A stretch of 64,000 nucleotides of DNA from Solanum dulcamara (taxonomy: Eukaryota > Streptophyta > Magnoliopsida > Solanales > Solanaceae). This document shows, piece after piece, positions 29,786 to 42,963 of the stretch. Position 1 is the stretch's first letter; each line of letters starts with the position of its first letter. The translations under genes were made by a program, and so were the position numbers. The stretch is taken from NCBI RefSeq assembly GCF_947179165.1, contig NC_077248.1, positions 52,995,732 through 53,059,731 on the forward strand, given 5' to 3'. Under the pieces are notes generated by a model. That model saw nothing but the letters and a program-made list of their open reading frames with translations. It was not told the origin of the DNA and did no database searches.

Positions 29786-31173
29786 TTGAAAAGTGATAAA
29801 GGTCTCAATTCTTAGCTAGAAATCAAACGAAACATTTTCTGACATCTTTTGACATGATGCACATCCTTTCACTTTAATGTTATGGGCACGCGTCTTTTTG
29901 TGATTGGTCCTAAATCACAGTCGACTAATAAGACAATGATGATCTCTACTTTTTCAAAGCCTATTTAAACCTTCTTCCTTCACTTCTCCCACTTATCTTC
30001 CTTATATTTTCTTTTCAAATTGCTTTTCTTTTTTCTACAACTTTTTCATTTTCATAGATTCGCCATATGTTTATTAGAGAACACTATTTTATTTTTCTTA
30101 TCGCATCTATATATTATATTTATCATGTCAACAACTTCTATACTAAATCTAGATGTGATGTATGTCGACCATAAAATAATTGATATCACAATTTAATCCT
30201 ATCAACAACAAATTTCATACCGGCGAAAGTCCATACAAGTCCACAAAAGATAAACAAGAAATGTGATATCGACGAGCCCATAATCAAATTAATTTTGTCG
30301 AACAAATGTGAATTTGATAAAGATTGTCAATTTCAAAGCCCATCAAAAAATAAATTGATGATCAACAAATTATCCACCTAATACCCTTTTGCGATTCAAT
30401 TTGTTCATCCTTCCATCATTATGGATATATTGTAAGTGAAAGATTGTTTTGTAGATTTACGCTCCTGGTAAAATTGAGAAAGAGACTTTTGAAAAAATAA
30501 AACAAATGTGCGTCTATACATACTCTTTCACTGTCAGATTTAAATCAATCATTGATTTACTCATGCTCTAATTTTATCAATGTTATAAAATTACTCTTGC
30601 CTTGGTTGACCTATTAATGTGGAGGATGGTTGAATGCCTCTGGTATTTAGCTAGAAAGCTAAGGTGGATCTTGTTATTGCTTATTTGATTATCCTATACT
30701 CTCCAAGACTCTTTCGAGATGGAGTCATCAACTTGACCTATCGAGGGGCAAAAGTCTCTTCAATCTAGACGATGATCATGATCGGAACTGGATGATGAGG
30801 CTCGTGTTTGTTCCTACTTCTAACATCATTCCTAAAATTAACATGCCCTATGTGAAAATATGGAACTTCACTTGTGAGTTATTATTGAAGATAATTTTTT
30901 TATTTTTTTAAAGTGTTCACTCGTTCATCTTTTCCCTTTTTAGCTATTCACTGGCCACCTCCAATGATCTCAAATTTTCTAGCTTGAATTTAGGGGATCC
31001 TGAATGTTTCAATTGTAAAACAACAAACATGGAAAGAAATTTTCAAGAATAAGAATTAGAGACGGAAGAACCACTATAAGAAAATACATTTAAAGCTTGT
31101 AGCTAAACACACATTTTTTCTTAGCCAAACACTCTAGTTACAATATTTCTTTTTGTAACACTTGTAGCAAGAT
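29786..31173. other. Unclassified intergenic stretch
   Basis: AT-rich and mostly without recognised families. It contains one short open stretch (30664-30908) and a T-rich run near 30895. It ends where the duplicated LINE/solo-LTR segment begins. Confidence 0.4.
30664..30908 (+). pseudogene. Unidentified coding-like remnant
   Basis: One plus-strand frame is open for about 80 codons without an early ATG. It has a protein-like composition: 'LDLSRGKSLFNLDDDHDRNW' then 'FVPTSNIIPKINMPYVKIWN'. It resembles transposon-associated plant proteins in general character, but I cannot assign a family. It runs into a T-rich stretch and stops. Probably a fragment of an old element. Confidence 0.3.
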
Positions 31174-31393
31174 GTTGACCCTTATACGGACTCATCCAAA
31201 AACTTAATTGATAGAAATTTTTTAGACTTGGATTGGTGTTAGAGATCTCTTATGACCCTAAACCACATCTAATATCTTTCAAATACTTAGGAATTGATCC
31301 TAACTCATATGTAAAATTAAAATTCATCTAGTTCAAGCCTATACACATAGAAAGAATGGTTCGGGTCTTGGCATAAAAATTTTCGGGGTATTA

Positions 31394-31748
31394 CACTCTA
31401 CTTCATCCATCTGCTGATACTCACTTTGCATAGAAGTGAAACTCCCTTCAATCTGATTGACTACTTAAAGTAGTACCTGATATGTAGCATTAGCCAATTC
31501 ATTTATTAACATCTGCCCTTTGCTTTGCTTCATTATTTCCTTAGGTACTATTGTCAGTGTCTTGCCCATCTGATTCTGCTTGTTTACATACTCTTCTTTA
31601 TGTTGTGTAGGGACAGAAATTGCAATAGCTGAGCCATCTTTCACCCCATCAGTAACACTTTTCAAATCTTGAGAAAACTCATATGGTTTCTTCGCAATCT
31701 CCTCATATTTCTTATCAAGTATTCTATCATTGATGTTTACAAGACCTT
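31394..31748 (-). pseudogene. LINE ORF1 middle segment in copy B
   Basis: Same lysine/glutamate-rich linker as at 11888-12240 ('DRILDKKYEEIAKKPYEF'), with the same stop at its end. It is a duplicate, not a separate LINE. Confidence 0.6.
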
Positions 31749-33994
31749 TGTCATGATCCAATCTAGGCCCTAAGTGTGACACAACGATTAGAATCCCGAC
31801 AGACCCCAACCAATCCTCTTAGCATATCATTCATTATCATACATAAGGTAAGTAAAGTAATAAACTAAGACATAAATGCGTAAATAAAGTCTCAACATAG
31901 ACAGTCTTAATAAAAGAGAACAAGTCTCAAACACGGAATAAAAAGACAACATAGACTCCATGACATCCAACATGCCTCTACTAAACTAGATGGGGGAATA
32001 AGACAAGCTCTTAGCTCACCCATGACAACATATGAAAAGTTATAAGACCGATTAAAAGATAAAAGTCTTTTCCTTGAAACATGAGGACTCACCAACTATA
32101 GAAAAGTAAAGTTCAACTCTAGCCATGAGTGAGAGGTGCACAATGATCTTTGGACCCTATATTATAGTACAATGTAGGCAAAACGTATTCATTAGTATAT
32201 GGAATGCACTAAGTATGTGAGAAATATGCATGAACCATGAATATAGGACAAAATCAATATGAATAATGAGATGCATGACCATTTTATCAAAACATGAATA
32301 AAACCTTGAAAACCTTAAAACATCATAATCATATATCAATGCCTCAATACATCGTTATGAGAACTTTATACCTTTTCATATACCTTGGTGTGGGATAGGA
32401 CTTTTAACAAACATATAAGACCATGCGAGTTATAATATGGAATTTGATGTAACTCACACATCGAGAAGACAGAGGCTAATTTACCAAGGTATACTCCATG
32501 AAAACATCATAATCATGAGCTATATGTGGATCCACTAGCTAGGACATATTGGCATCATAAACCTACGCAAGCAATATAGTTAGGGACTAAAAGTTGCTAT
32601 TAGGGTTTTCTTGGATATCTACTATGACTACCAGATCTAACCCCACCTTAAAGTCATCTCGGTACTTAGTCATTATCCTAACGAAAATCACAAAATAAGA
32701 TTATAGGTGAGAAGTCTCATAAAAAAGTATCAAAGATAAATATCCTGTTTGAAAGAAAATCTTAATCTTCTAAAGCGTGGCATTATGGAAAATCAAAAAG
32801 TGGGACCTAATCAAGATGATTTGGTTAATCTGAAGCTCCAGGTACATCGTATCATTACACACTAGCTTACTTGTTAATTTGAAGATCTAGAAAACCCATT
32901 GTATAGAAATGGTGCCAATATCTATTTGTCCAACTAAAACACGTCTGAGCTGAGGGTCTCTTTCGGAAACAGCCGTTCTACCTTGGTAGGAGTAAGATCT
33001 GCTTACACTTTACCCTTTTCAGACTCCATATTGTGGGATTTCACTAGGTTGTTGTTGTTATTGTCGTATAGTCATTAACATCATTAATGAAAAGAAATAC
33101 AAGATCTCAATCCTCATCATAAGAAAATCACAAGAATAGCTTATTAACATGATTGATTCATAAGAATCCATGAGTTGGGGAGAATGTCCTTTCACATTTT
33201 TAAGATGATTATGCTAGAATTACCTTTCACACTATAACTTCTTGCTTAAAACATATTGAAACATCATTCATAACTTTTCATAAGTCATTCATAAACCTTG
33301 GTAGTCACTCATAAAGCCTTAATTGAAATCACTTGAAATTCATGATCATAGTTCCATAAAAATGTACTTGAAATAGCATATAATATGGGTCATTGAAATT
33401 CAACTTGAAATTATGCAAGGTGATGTGAATTATGCATAATTTGATCAATAATCATAATTAAGAAGACCCAATGCAATTTCATGAGACTAGGGCTTGTTAG
33501 AAGAAGAATTTATAAGAAAGTTTGCGAAGAACCGTGGGATTTCCATGGGTGAAAGGACCCACAGATGAATTTCCACGTACCTTAGATGTTAGAAGCACTA
33601 ATTTTCTCTTGACTTGAAGACTTGACCTTGATTTTCTCTTTGAATTGCTTGAGGAAAAAGACTCTTGAGAGAGAACTTTAGAGAGAAGATTTTAGGACTT
33701 GGGAGTTAGGGTGAGAATGAGAGAGTTAGGAGGGATTAGGGTAGTTAATAAGATAGAATAAACCCCAAAAATATTGTCCACAATCATTAATGAAACCATA
33801 GGTTAGAGACCAAAACACCCATCCGTCCTTGTCCCAATTTTCCATTAACCAATGCACCTTCACGATTGCTCTCCACGGCTAGTGAAGAGCACCACATCTA
33901 TTGAAGGGCTCCGTGAAGGATCACCTGGTGCTAAAAGCTGTGAGTTTTCATCTTAAACCCTATTTCTCGACTTTCCAACTTTCAAAATCTTACA
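31749..33994 (-). mobile_element. ACCTT solo LTR, copy B
   Basis: Minus-strand LTR beginning TGTAAGATTTTG (33994) and ending GATCATGACA (31749). It is flanked by ACCTT at 31744-31748 and 33995-33999, exactly as in copy A. It is interrupted by a later insertion at 32696-33064. Confidence 0.85.
32696..33064 (+). mobile_element. SINE-like element with RTE-type 3' tail
   Basis: An insertion of about 370 bp absent from copy A. The last 120 bp match the RTE-A 3' tail ('gagggtctctttcgg', 'accttggtaggagtaag', 'gtgggatttcacta', then GTT repeats). The first 240 bp are not RTE-A sequence. This fits either a SINE that borrows the RTE tail or a diverged, 5'-truncated RTE. No box A or box B is evident. 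Confidence 0.55.
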
Positions 33995-34327
33995 ACCTTC
34001 AATTGATCTAAATTGCTTATCAACATTACCTTTTTCTCTGAGATAATCTCATCCTTCTCTCCATCATCAATTCTCTACTTGGTCCTTGAGTGCAACCATT
34101 AGCAGACAGATTTACACTTGTTTTGTCTTTGTTATTAAGATTTGTAAAAACCTTTGTGACCTAGTTTTTGGTACTATCTTGTTGCTAATTAATTTTCTCT
34201 ATGTTCTCTACATTCTCCTTGTTTACCACATATACTACTGTCTCTATGTGTTCCCCATGTATACTCTTTGCATCAACTAAACAAGTCTCTGCATGTGACA
34301 ATAGCATTTCATTCTTTGTATCCTCTT
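33995..34327 (-). pseudogene. LINE ORF1 linker in copy B
   Basis: Matches 14118-14450 with small differences, then stops at the duplication edge. The zinc knuckle seen in copy A (14700-14760) lies beyond the edge and is not included. Confidence 0.55.
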
Positions 34328-34914
34328 AGAAGGTTCATCTACAAGATGGGGTGAAAGTACTTTATGGAATCGATAGTTATATGCTATGTTTTAGGATTCA
34401 AGGTTAACTTTTGATATTGTGATTAGCTTACGATATTCGTTGTTGGGACTTGGTTCCATTCGGGTCATTATTGACTGGTTGACTTTACTCACTACCAAGT
34501 GGCTTAGTTCTCTTAAATTAGAGTGAGTTGGCTTAGACTTGCACTCGAGGGGTTGTTCGTGGTTATATGTCATCAACTTCTATCCCATATGGCTTGGATT
34601 TTCATCTTGCATTAGCTCTCTAGAAGTTCCTTTGTCATTAATAATGTCTAAAAAATAAATAAATAACCCTAAAAAGATAAGAATGTGGAAAATTGCATTC
34701 TATTAAGAATCCATAACTTCGATGACTAATGGTAATCCTTAAGAATAATTTTTAACCCTATAACTGTCATCATATATTCATATCTATGGTAGTAGGGTCA
34801 AAATCCTAGTTTTGTTTGAACTCTACTTTGACTTGTTCAACATTAGTTCGACAAACAGGGAGATTGTCGAACGAGCCCATCACGTGGCTCAGAGAGGCAT
34901 GACACGAGGTCTAT
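34328..34914. other. Spacer between copy B and E3
   Basis: No family recognised. The last five bases before E3 (tctat, 34910-34914) would be one copy of the E3 target-site duplication; the other side is outside the window. Confidence 0.4.
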
Positions 34915-36628
34915 TGTGAGACCCCGAAAGTTGGAAAGCCAAATAAAGAAGAAATATTGCAAAAAAAGCTACTGGGGCCAGTTTCTACGAGCATACCTAT
35001 AGATCGTAGGAAGTCCTACGGACCGTAGGAGGGTCTCGTAGGAAGGGCACTAAAGGATGGAAATTTGGCCAAGTAAGCGATCATTCTACGAGGGGTTCCT
35101 ATGGAATGTAGGAAGTCCTACGATCCATAGGAATGACCCGTAGAGTGACTCTTGAGGCTTGGATCTTTGGCAGATTATGCGAACCCCTTTGACGATCCAT
35201 TTACCGTTCTATGAACCATAGGTCGAAGTTGTAAGTCTAATATGCAAATTTTAGCAGCTACTATTTGGGTACACATTTTCTACAATGGACTCTATAAACT
35301 GTAAAATCTACAACCCTAAGGATAGGGTCATCCTTAGAATATGAATTCTACAAAATAGATATACGTCCCATAAGGTTTTGTATGACCCATAGAAAATGGG
35401 TCATAGCATCAAGGTACACTTTCCTATAAACCTAACTTTTGGACCTAAGTTTCTACGAGTCCATTGGATGGACCATAATATTTCCTACAGATCGTAGGCC
35501 CCAAACATATGGTCGCTTTGGTAGTTTTTAATAAGGGGTATTTTGGGTATTTTCCATCCTTTATACACGGAAGTTACATCATTTTAGGGCATATTAGACA
35601 TTCTATATTTACCTAAACCCTTCAAACTCACCCCATTCCCTCCAATTCTCTCAAAATCACTCAAGGATTTAAGGTTTTTGTCAAAGTCTTCTTTTATGAA
35701 AAATAGCTAGGGTTTCAAGAATCTTCAAGGTTTCAACCTCTCATATTTGTTGCTTTTTGGGCTTAGATATCTAAGGTATGTTGAAATTCATCAATCGATT
35801 CCTTTCATCTATTGGGTCTCAAAAGAACTCAATTCTCAAATTTCAATTTACCTAATTCTATGAGGGTTTCATATCAATTCTTCGTGGGTCTTTCTCAATT
35901 AATTTCAATTAATGTTTTTTCACTTGATTATGCATGAATTCAAATTACTACATGATTTTAAATTGATTTCATATGGACCCATGCAATATGCTATGATTTT
36001 CAATTATGAACTATGAATTTATGATCATGAACTTATGTAGGATTTATGAATAATTTATGAAAAGCTATGAACTATGTTTTCAAGTATGTTTCAAGTATGG
36101 ATGGATGAATTGTGAAAGATTTTATCACAATATGAAGAAATCATGATTTAGATGCTTAGAAAGGTAATTGTCTAAATGAATATGTTATGATCATGATTTT
36201 CAATGAGCTATTCTTATTTTGTATTTTATGAATATGGATTGGTACATGTTTGCCTTTCTTAATGTTAATGATTTACTATTTCATTGGGATTAGCTTTGCA
36301 CAGAGATGAATTTGTGGTGGAGACTTGGTGAGAGAGTCTCTTGTAGCAACTCCTAATCTCAAACTACGTTATCCCCATAGGTTGCCTTCATTGGCTTAGC
36401 TAGTGGATCAACATATAACACATAATGATGATTATGATATGGAGTATACCTTGGTAAGTAGCCTCTCTCTTCTCGATGTGGGAGTTACATGGTCTTAAAT
36501 ATCTATTAAGGTTAATATCTCACAAATGACTATCTTTTCTTATAAGCTCTTAAATGATGTTTTTATGATGCATTGATCTTATTAAATGTTTCATGATTTA
36601 CTCTCGCTTTTCAAGATACTTCGGTCAT
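34915..36628 (+). mobile_element. E3 5' LTR, first part
   Basis: It starts TGTGAGACCCCGAAAGTTGG, the typical start of this LTR family. It runs to 36628, where E4 is inserted. The target sequence GTCAT (36624-36628) is repeated at 54969-54973, where this LTR resumes. Joined length is about 2.23 kb, the same as the E5 LTR. Confidence 0.85.
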
Positions 36629-38868
36629 TTTCAAGACTTGAACTAGGGCCAAGCCATGACATGGCAATCGGGATGCGAGGGACCCCAACCAAGCCATCTT
36701 AGCATACATCACATACATAAGGTAAATAAATATAGTAACATAAGCGGAAGTAAAAGTACGAGGGAATGGGTCTAAGGGATAGAAATCTCAATAGATGTCC
36801 AACCGGACTATATTACATAGCGTCTAAACATGCCTCTAGTCTAGTATTTATGGGGGATTAGGACAAGCTCCTAGCTCACCCAAACATATGAAGAGGTCAA
36901 AATAGTAGCAACATGAAACAAAGTCATTGCCCTCAATAAGATGAAGACTCACTAACTATTGATATCTAAGCAACTCTAGCCACGAATAGGATGATCGTGA
37001 GTGTCTTTCATCCCTACATTATGAGATAATGTAGGCAAAATATACGTCAGTACATGGAAGGTACTAAGTGTGTGAGGTATGCATGAACAAGTAAAGGAAC
37101 GTGAACAATATGTCATAAGATGTATGTCCAATCATAATGAACATGAGTAAGGCTTAAAAGCATTTGAAACATATGAAACTCATGGTCAATGCATATAATA
37201 AAACTTTATCATGAAACTCATAACTTGACATTTAACTTATGTATGGGATAAGACCTTTAACCGACTTCTAACATCATGTGAGCTATAACATGGAATCTGA
37301 TGAAACCTTCATCGAAAAAGTGAAGGCTAACTTGCCAGGGTATACTCTATCATGGTACCCAACTCAACTCAACTATGCTATATGTGGATCCACTAGCTAG
37401 GCCATGAAGGTAATCCTACGCGGGCGACGTAGTTTAGGACTTTAGGTTGCTATTAGGATTTTCTTGGGTAACTAACTATGTTACCGGACCAAATTCTACT
37501 AATAAGTCCTCTCGGTGCTTAGTCAATATTCCAACGAAATTCAGTAAAACATGATCATAGCATATTAAGGAAAGATAGTAACTACCTATCAATCCATCTT
37601 TATAAAACATATTAAAAATAGCTCATTAACTTTAGTGATTCATAAAAATTCATAACTTCGATAATAATTGTACTTATCACCATCTTTAATATGATTGTGT
37701 GAAAATTAGACTTATCACACCTTAATAACTTTCTTTGATCATAACTTGATCATCATTAAAATCATAATCTCAACTTTAAATCATACAACTTTTATTGAAA
37801 ATCATTGAAATCATCATAAACTCATGAAAATCAACTTTGAATCCTCCAAATCATAATTGAGATAGCTTTATGCATGAGAATTTGTAAATCAACTTAAAAT
37901 CATGCAACTCATGTAGACACATGCTTAGAATAATCATTGACAATAATTTAAATTGAAATTAAATCAACCCAATGCAATTCATCAAAACTAGGGTTTATAA
38001 TCAGTTGAAAATTGAAAGAAACTTTGAGAAATTTTTGGGACTCCATGGGTAAAAGGGAACCATAGATCAATCCCCACATACCTTGATCGAAATTAATTTA
38101 GAATTAAGAAGAACCCTTGAAGAAATCTGAAATCCTAGCTTGTAGCTTGGAGAAGAAACCTTGAGAGACTTTGTTCTTGCCTTAGAGAATTTGGGGAGAG
38201 TGATTTGGAATATGAGGATTTTGAAAGAATTAGGTAGATATAAGGTTGAACGTAGCCTTAATCATGTCTAGGTTCATTGAACCGAACTTGGGAAATGAAA
38301 TAACTATCCTTCATTAAAACTGGGATTTTGACTCTATAGATTGACTCTACGATTCGTAGTGAGGATGACGAGTCATCAAGATGACTCATCTTGCAGGTCT
38401 AAGAAAAGGCCTGATTTCTAAGTCTCTTAAGTTTGCAAACAAGTCCTTTCTATGACTCGTTCTCATAATGACGAGTCGTCAACTTGAATTGTCTTGTAGG
38501 CCTAAAAACCTATAAGTTGAAGGGTCTCTGATCTTTAGTCACGAGTAATTTCTATGACTCATAACAATTTCTATGATTCGTCCTGTCGAGTGGTAGACTC
38601 AATCTTGAAGGACTTCTAGAATATGGCCTCTAAAGTTGGGTTACAAGTCAATATTATGAATTGTAGACACTCCTACGACTCATCCTATTGAGTCGTAGGT
38701 TTTCATCTGAGGTTTGTTCTGGATGAACCCTTGGGACTCACTCTACGACTCATACATACGTGTCGTAGAAAGCTCTATGAGTCGTAGAGTGACTCATAAA
38801 CATGAGTCAGTTCAAAATTTTGAGAGCTTTCTCCTTGGTTCAAACTTTCTGACCTCTAGGGTCTTATA
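36629..38868 (-). mobile_element. E4 3' LTR
   Basis: On the minus strand it runs from TATAAGACC (38868; the usual TGTAAGACC with one change) to a mutated end (36629, AAA where CA is expected near the terminus). The adjacent minus-strand polypurine tract 'caaagggagagatat' (38883-38869) marks this as the 3' LTR. Confidence 0.8.
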
Positions 38869-39139
38869 ATATCTCTCCCTTTGAAACATTCAACCTCGAA
38901 TGAGATTTAACTAGAATAAGAGAGATACGAAAAAAGGGACTATCAACCCAATGTGATAGTAATGACATCTTTAAATGCATAAAACATAAAAACTTCAAAC
39001 TTTAACATAAATTATGACTTAAAATCAACTTTCATGAACATGCATGCATATGAGTGACATAGAAGGAACTGAATACGTAAGAGTTCAATTAACATGAATA
39101 AGAGAAACTTACTACTTTAGACTTGAGTAGAGGGAAAAA

Positions 39140-40042
39140 GGTATGGGTATCATTTTATCATATCCGCCTCCACCTCCCAAGTAGCACTTTCTACTTGTTG
39201 GTTCCTCCACAACACTTTGACGGATGTAACTTCTTTGTTTCTTAACCTCTTAACTTGCCAGTCTAGAATTTCTACCAAAACCTTTTGATAGGTCAAATTC
39301 TCTTCAACACTCACATCTTCCAATGATACAATGGAATTTGGATCACCCATGAACTTTCTCATCATAGATACATAAAAGCCCAGGTGAACCATAGCTAATT
39401 CAAATGAAAACTCTACCTCATACGCCACTTTATCAACACGTCTAAATATCTTATAAGGTCCAACGTATCTAGGACTCAATTTTCCTTTCTTGCCAAAATG
39501 CATTACACCCTTCATGGGTGAAACTTTTAAATAGACCCAATTATCCACTTCAGATTCAAGCTCTCTTTTCCTAATGTTCGAATAAGATCATTGATGACTT
39601 TGAGCCATCTTCAATCTCTTCCTTATAAGTCTTACCTTTTCCATAGCATCTATAACTAAATCTGGATCAATCGAGGTCATCTCACCTACTTCAAACAATC
39701 ATATTGGGGATTTACATCTCCTTCCATACAATGCTTCAAAAGAAGTTATTTGGATGATAGAGTGATAACTATTATTATAGGCAAATTTAATTAATGGCAA
39801 ACGTTCATTCCAACTTTCTTTAAAATCAATGACATAAGCCCTTAACATATCCTCTAAAGTTTGTATCATTCTTTCAGCTTGACCATTGATTTGAGGATGA
39901 AAAGTGGTACTTAACTTAACTTTTGTACCAAGACCTTTTTAAAATGATTTCCAAAAGTGCGAAGTGAATTGAGTACCTCGATCTGATATAATGGACAAAG
40001 GAACTCCATGTATTCTTACCAACTCACTAACATACAACATAA
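39140..40042 (-). pseudogene. E4 pol: integrase core, C-terminus and chromodomain
   Basis: On the minus strand: '[20 protein letters not shown]' (second catalytic Asp of integrase), then 'TTFHPQINGQAERMIQTLED' (Glu), 'FEALYGRRC', and the open block 39548-39150 with 'WVYLKVSPMKGVMHFGKKGK', 'LSPRYVGPYKIFRRV' and 'VKVLWRNQQVESATWEVEAD'. The last block is a degenerate chromodomain, which places E4 with the Tekay chromoviruses. The frame is cut at 40042 by E2. The apparent N-terminus of the open frame ending at 39939 comes from E2 LTR sequence. Confidence 0.82.
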
Positions 40043-42948
40043 TGTAATGACCTTCTAAGTCATTTTCGTACTTTTGCATATTTTTTATCATTTTACCCCT
40101 ACCTGTACCTTCTTTATAGGTTATATGTGAAGTTGGGATGGATGACATGCTTCCCGAGGTGTTCAGTTTAGTTTTGAGGGGGTTTGGTCATTTTTGAGGC
40201 TTAAGATTTAAAAGAATTGACTTTAGTCAACATCTAGAGATTCAGACATTGTATGAGAATTCTGACGGTTCCATTCGCTTCGGAAGGTCCATTTTAGTTT
40301 AGAAGGAAGGTTGGTTTGGATTTTGGAGTCTTCATTTTGAGTTTAGGTGATTTTTCCATTTTAACTTTAAATTTTAGCTAAGTTTGACTTCGGTCAATAT
40401 TTTGAGTTAATGCACACGGATAAAAATTTCATCAATGCAATTAGCTACAGAATGCTAAGTTTGGTCTAGGACGACCTTTGGTTCAGTTCCCAAGGTGATC
40501 GGAATGAGTTTTTATTTGTGCATTTTAAGTGTTTTCTTTCAAATCCATTGATTTTAGTCAACATTCCGTTGAAACTACTCCATTGGGAAATCCATCGATT
40601 TCGTTGAGTCTGGAATGCCATTTTCAGTTGGGTGGCAAATTTTATTTGTGTCAAAGGGATTCCGAACGAGTTTCGTGCCTCGTTGAAAACCATGTTTTCC
40701 GTTAGTGAAAATGCACCAGTACAGCTGTTGGTGCACCTGATATTTACTCTCTGTATTTGCGGGCCCTTGGCCGCATTCACAAAGTTATGGCCTTTTTTTC
40801 TCCGTATTCACGGGCCTCTGTTTGCATTCACGGAGGTATGGATGGTGGTTTTCCGCATTCGTGAAGAGTCATCTTGCTGACCTTCGCATTCGTGGAGCTT
40901 GTCTCCACGTTCGTGAAGGCCAATGAGGGGCCTGGTAATGAGGCCTTTTAAGACCCATTGCCAGCCCTTTTCTCCTCTTTTCCAACATATCAAAACATAT
41001 TTTTGGGATCAAATCTTGATCATTTTTGATCATTCTCATTCCGGTGCATTGGAGATTGGCATGTCTTGAGACCCTTCCTTATCTTAAAAATGTTGTAAGT
41101 TTCATGTAATTTTATTTGTTTCTTGTATTTTTTCAACTATTCTAGAGCTTGAATTTGGTGGGGTTGTTTTAGCTCTTCCGGTGCTTAGAATGTGTCCAGT
41201 TTTGGAGCACAAGTTCCTTGAGTCTTTTGGGGCCTTATGACAGAGTTGGTTTTTCAATTTCGTGTGTGGGTCCTAATATCAAACTTTGAACCAACTTTGG
41301 TTCCATTTTTAATTATAGCAATATGGGTATCGTTGGCTTTGTTTGATGTGTTATTTGATAATTTGATGGAGTGACATCGTTTGGAGGCAGACAGGAAAGG
41401 AAAGGCTTAAGGTTAGTAGTTCTAGTGTGGTTTCAGCTTAAGGTAGGTTATGGCGTGCTCTTGTTAGACTTGACTCGGTTAAAATTGGTATATTTTGAAT
41501 AGTAACACATGATTAGGTTGGTGATTTAAGTGTTGATATCATATTTAGCAATTTGGAATAGATGATCATCGTTAGGACTAGTTTGGGTTTTGTCTTGGAG
41601 CCTTAGTCTAGGTGATATTGTGGCATGCTCTCACCACTTAGAATCCTTAGAACTTGTTTCTAGGGGATTTGTACTTAGGATGCCGTGATTTGACTTGTTT
41701 GGTTTCGTTTGCCACTTGTTGTAAATCTTGGCTTATTCCTGAATCTTGATTGACTTTGATATTAAAATATTGGGCCCGAGGCCATGGTTTTGGTACACCA
41801 GAGTCTCAAGTTAGTGATTTGGTGCCCTTGGCAGGATCTTTACTTGACTTGAAGGATACATGATTTTGATATACTACTTGCATTGATTTGCCTCACCGAT
41901 GTTAAAAACTTTTTTTAATGAAAGAACAAATGATGAGATTTAGGGTTTTGGTTGATAAATAAGAGTAAGGATTTTATTAAGGAAATACTGATGAAATTTT
42001 ATTATGGCATTTCATACCGAGAAGGTCGAGGCATGAATTCCTGGGTGGCCCATTAACACATAATCGGGTTACTATTATTATAATTATTATTATTGAGAAG
42101 CTCGAGGTGTGAATTCTGGATGGCCCATTGATACATAATCATGTTATTATTATTATTATTATCATCATTGAGAAACTCGAGGTGTGAATTTCGGGCGCCC
42201 CATGACACTGTTGAGGATTTATTAACCTATATCTAATATTGTATATTGAAGTATTTTTATGATATTTTGTGGGTTGAGATTATTAATATAATAACCTATT
42301 TGGTTGGAATTTATTTGATTATCGTATGATTTTTCCCGTACCCCTTTCCTGTTACTATAGTTTGTGCTTCTATCTTACTACTAGTGGTATCATCGTTCTA
42401 CTTATTATATACATATTCTTTCTAAGCTCGGTCGGCCTATGATGCCTACTGAGTACCCTATGTTTTGGTTCTCATTCTGCACTTCTATATATTTTTGATG
42501 TAGCTCCCAGTTCGAGCCACTGCCTACCTAATCATCCGTAGTAGTGCCAGACTCAGATTGTGGTGAGTTCTCGACGTTCAGAGACTTGCTACTTTCCTTC
42601 ATTTATACTAACTTACAATTATATTTTTTGATATTCAGATTTGTATTGTATATATACATTATCAGCTTTTGTACTTAGTAGCTCCTGTATAGGTGACACC
42701 AGGTCCGGGATTCGTGTAGCGTTAGTTCGTCAATTTTGGTCATTATCGGGCCTTTTGTATATTTTATATCATATTTACATATCTATACCATGGCCCGACT
42801 TTTCTTTTGTTATATTCTTCTTACTTTTGCCTTCTTATATTATTAATTATTTATTTAAAATGAGATTTGCCTTCCGCATTAGTTAGATTGGCTTGCCTAC
42901 TCGGGGGTTATAGTAGGCGCCATCATGGCCCGAATTTGGGTCGTGACA
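40043..42948 (+). mobile_element. E2 5' LTR (2.9 kb)
   Basis: It begins TGTAATGACC and ends TCGTGACA. It is a different LTR family from E3/E4/E5; 40043-41640 aligns with the partial 3' LTR. The short open frames inside (40466-40993, 42641-42886) show no protein features. Confidence 0.8.
42010..42205. repeat. Three degenerate tandem copies of about 85 bp in E2 LTR
   Basis: 'gagaaggtcgaggcatgaat', 'gagaagctcgaggtgtgaat' and 'gagaaactcgaggtgtgaat' each start a unit with 'tggcccatt.acacataat' (third unit cut) and an interposed (TTA)n microsatellite. Confidence 0.75.
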
Positions 42949-42951
42949 GAA

Positions 42952-42963
42952 TGGTATCAGATC
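42952..42963 (+). other. E2 primer-binding site
   Basis: 'tggtatcagatc' starts three bases after the LTR end. It closely matches the initiator-tRNA-Met primer site (TGGTATCAGAGC) used by most plant LTR retrotransposons. Confidence 0.75.

Larger units (their letters stand above)
31174..34327. repeat. Duplicated segment, copy B
   Basis: Direct-orientation copy of 11666-14450. It carries the last 220 bp of the CTCTA solo LTR, LINE-A ORF1 pieces and the ACCTT solo LTR. It is about 370 bp longer because of an insertion at 32696-33064. Similarity starts and ends sharply at 31174 and 34327. Confidence 0.85.

Noticed and set aside
39939..40148. 69-codon minus-strand frame beginning at 40148 as an integrase start
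   Set aside because: Its first half is E2 LTR sequence and only the second half is E4 integrase. The apparent protein is a product of the insertion junction.
40466..40993. Open frames on both strands near 40.5-41.0 kb
   Set aside because: They lie inside the E2 5' LTR, and the matching part of the 3' LTR (about 47400-47900) does not keep the same frames.
42010..42205. A CRISPR-like array
   Set aside because: Three degenerate LTR-internal repeats with a microsatellite in a plant genome; no spacers of regular length.
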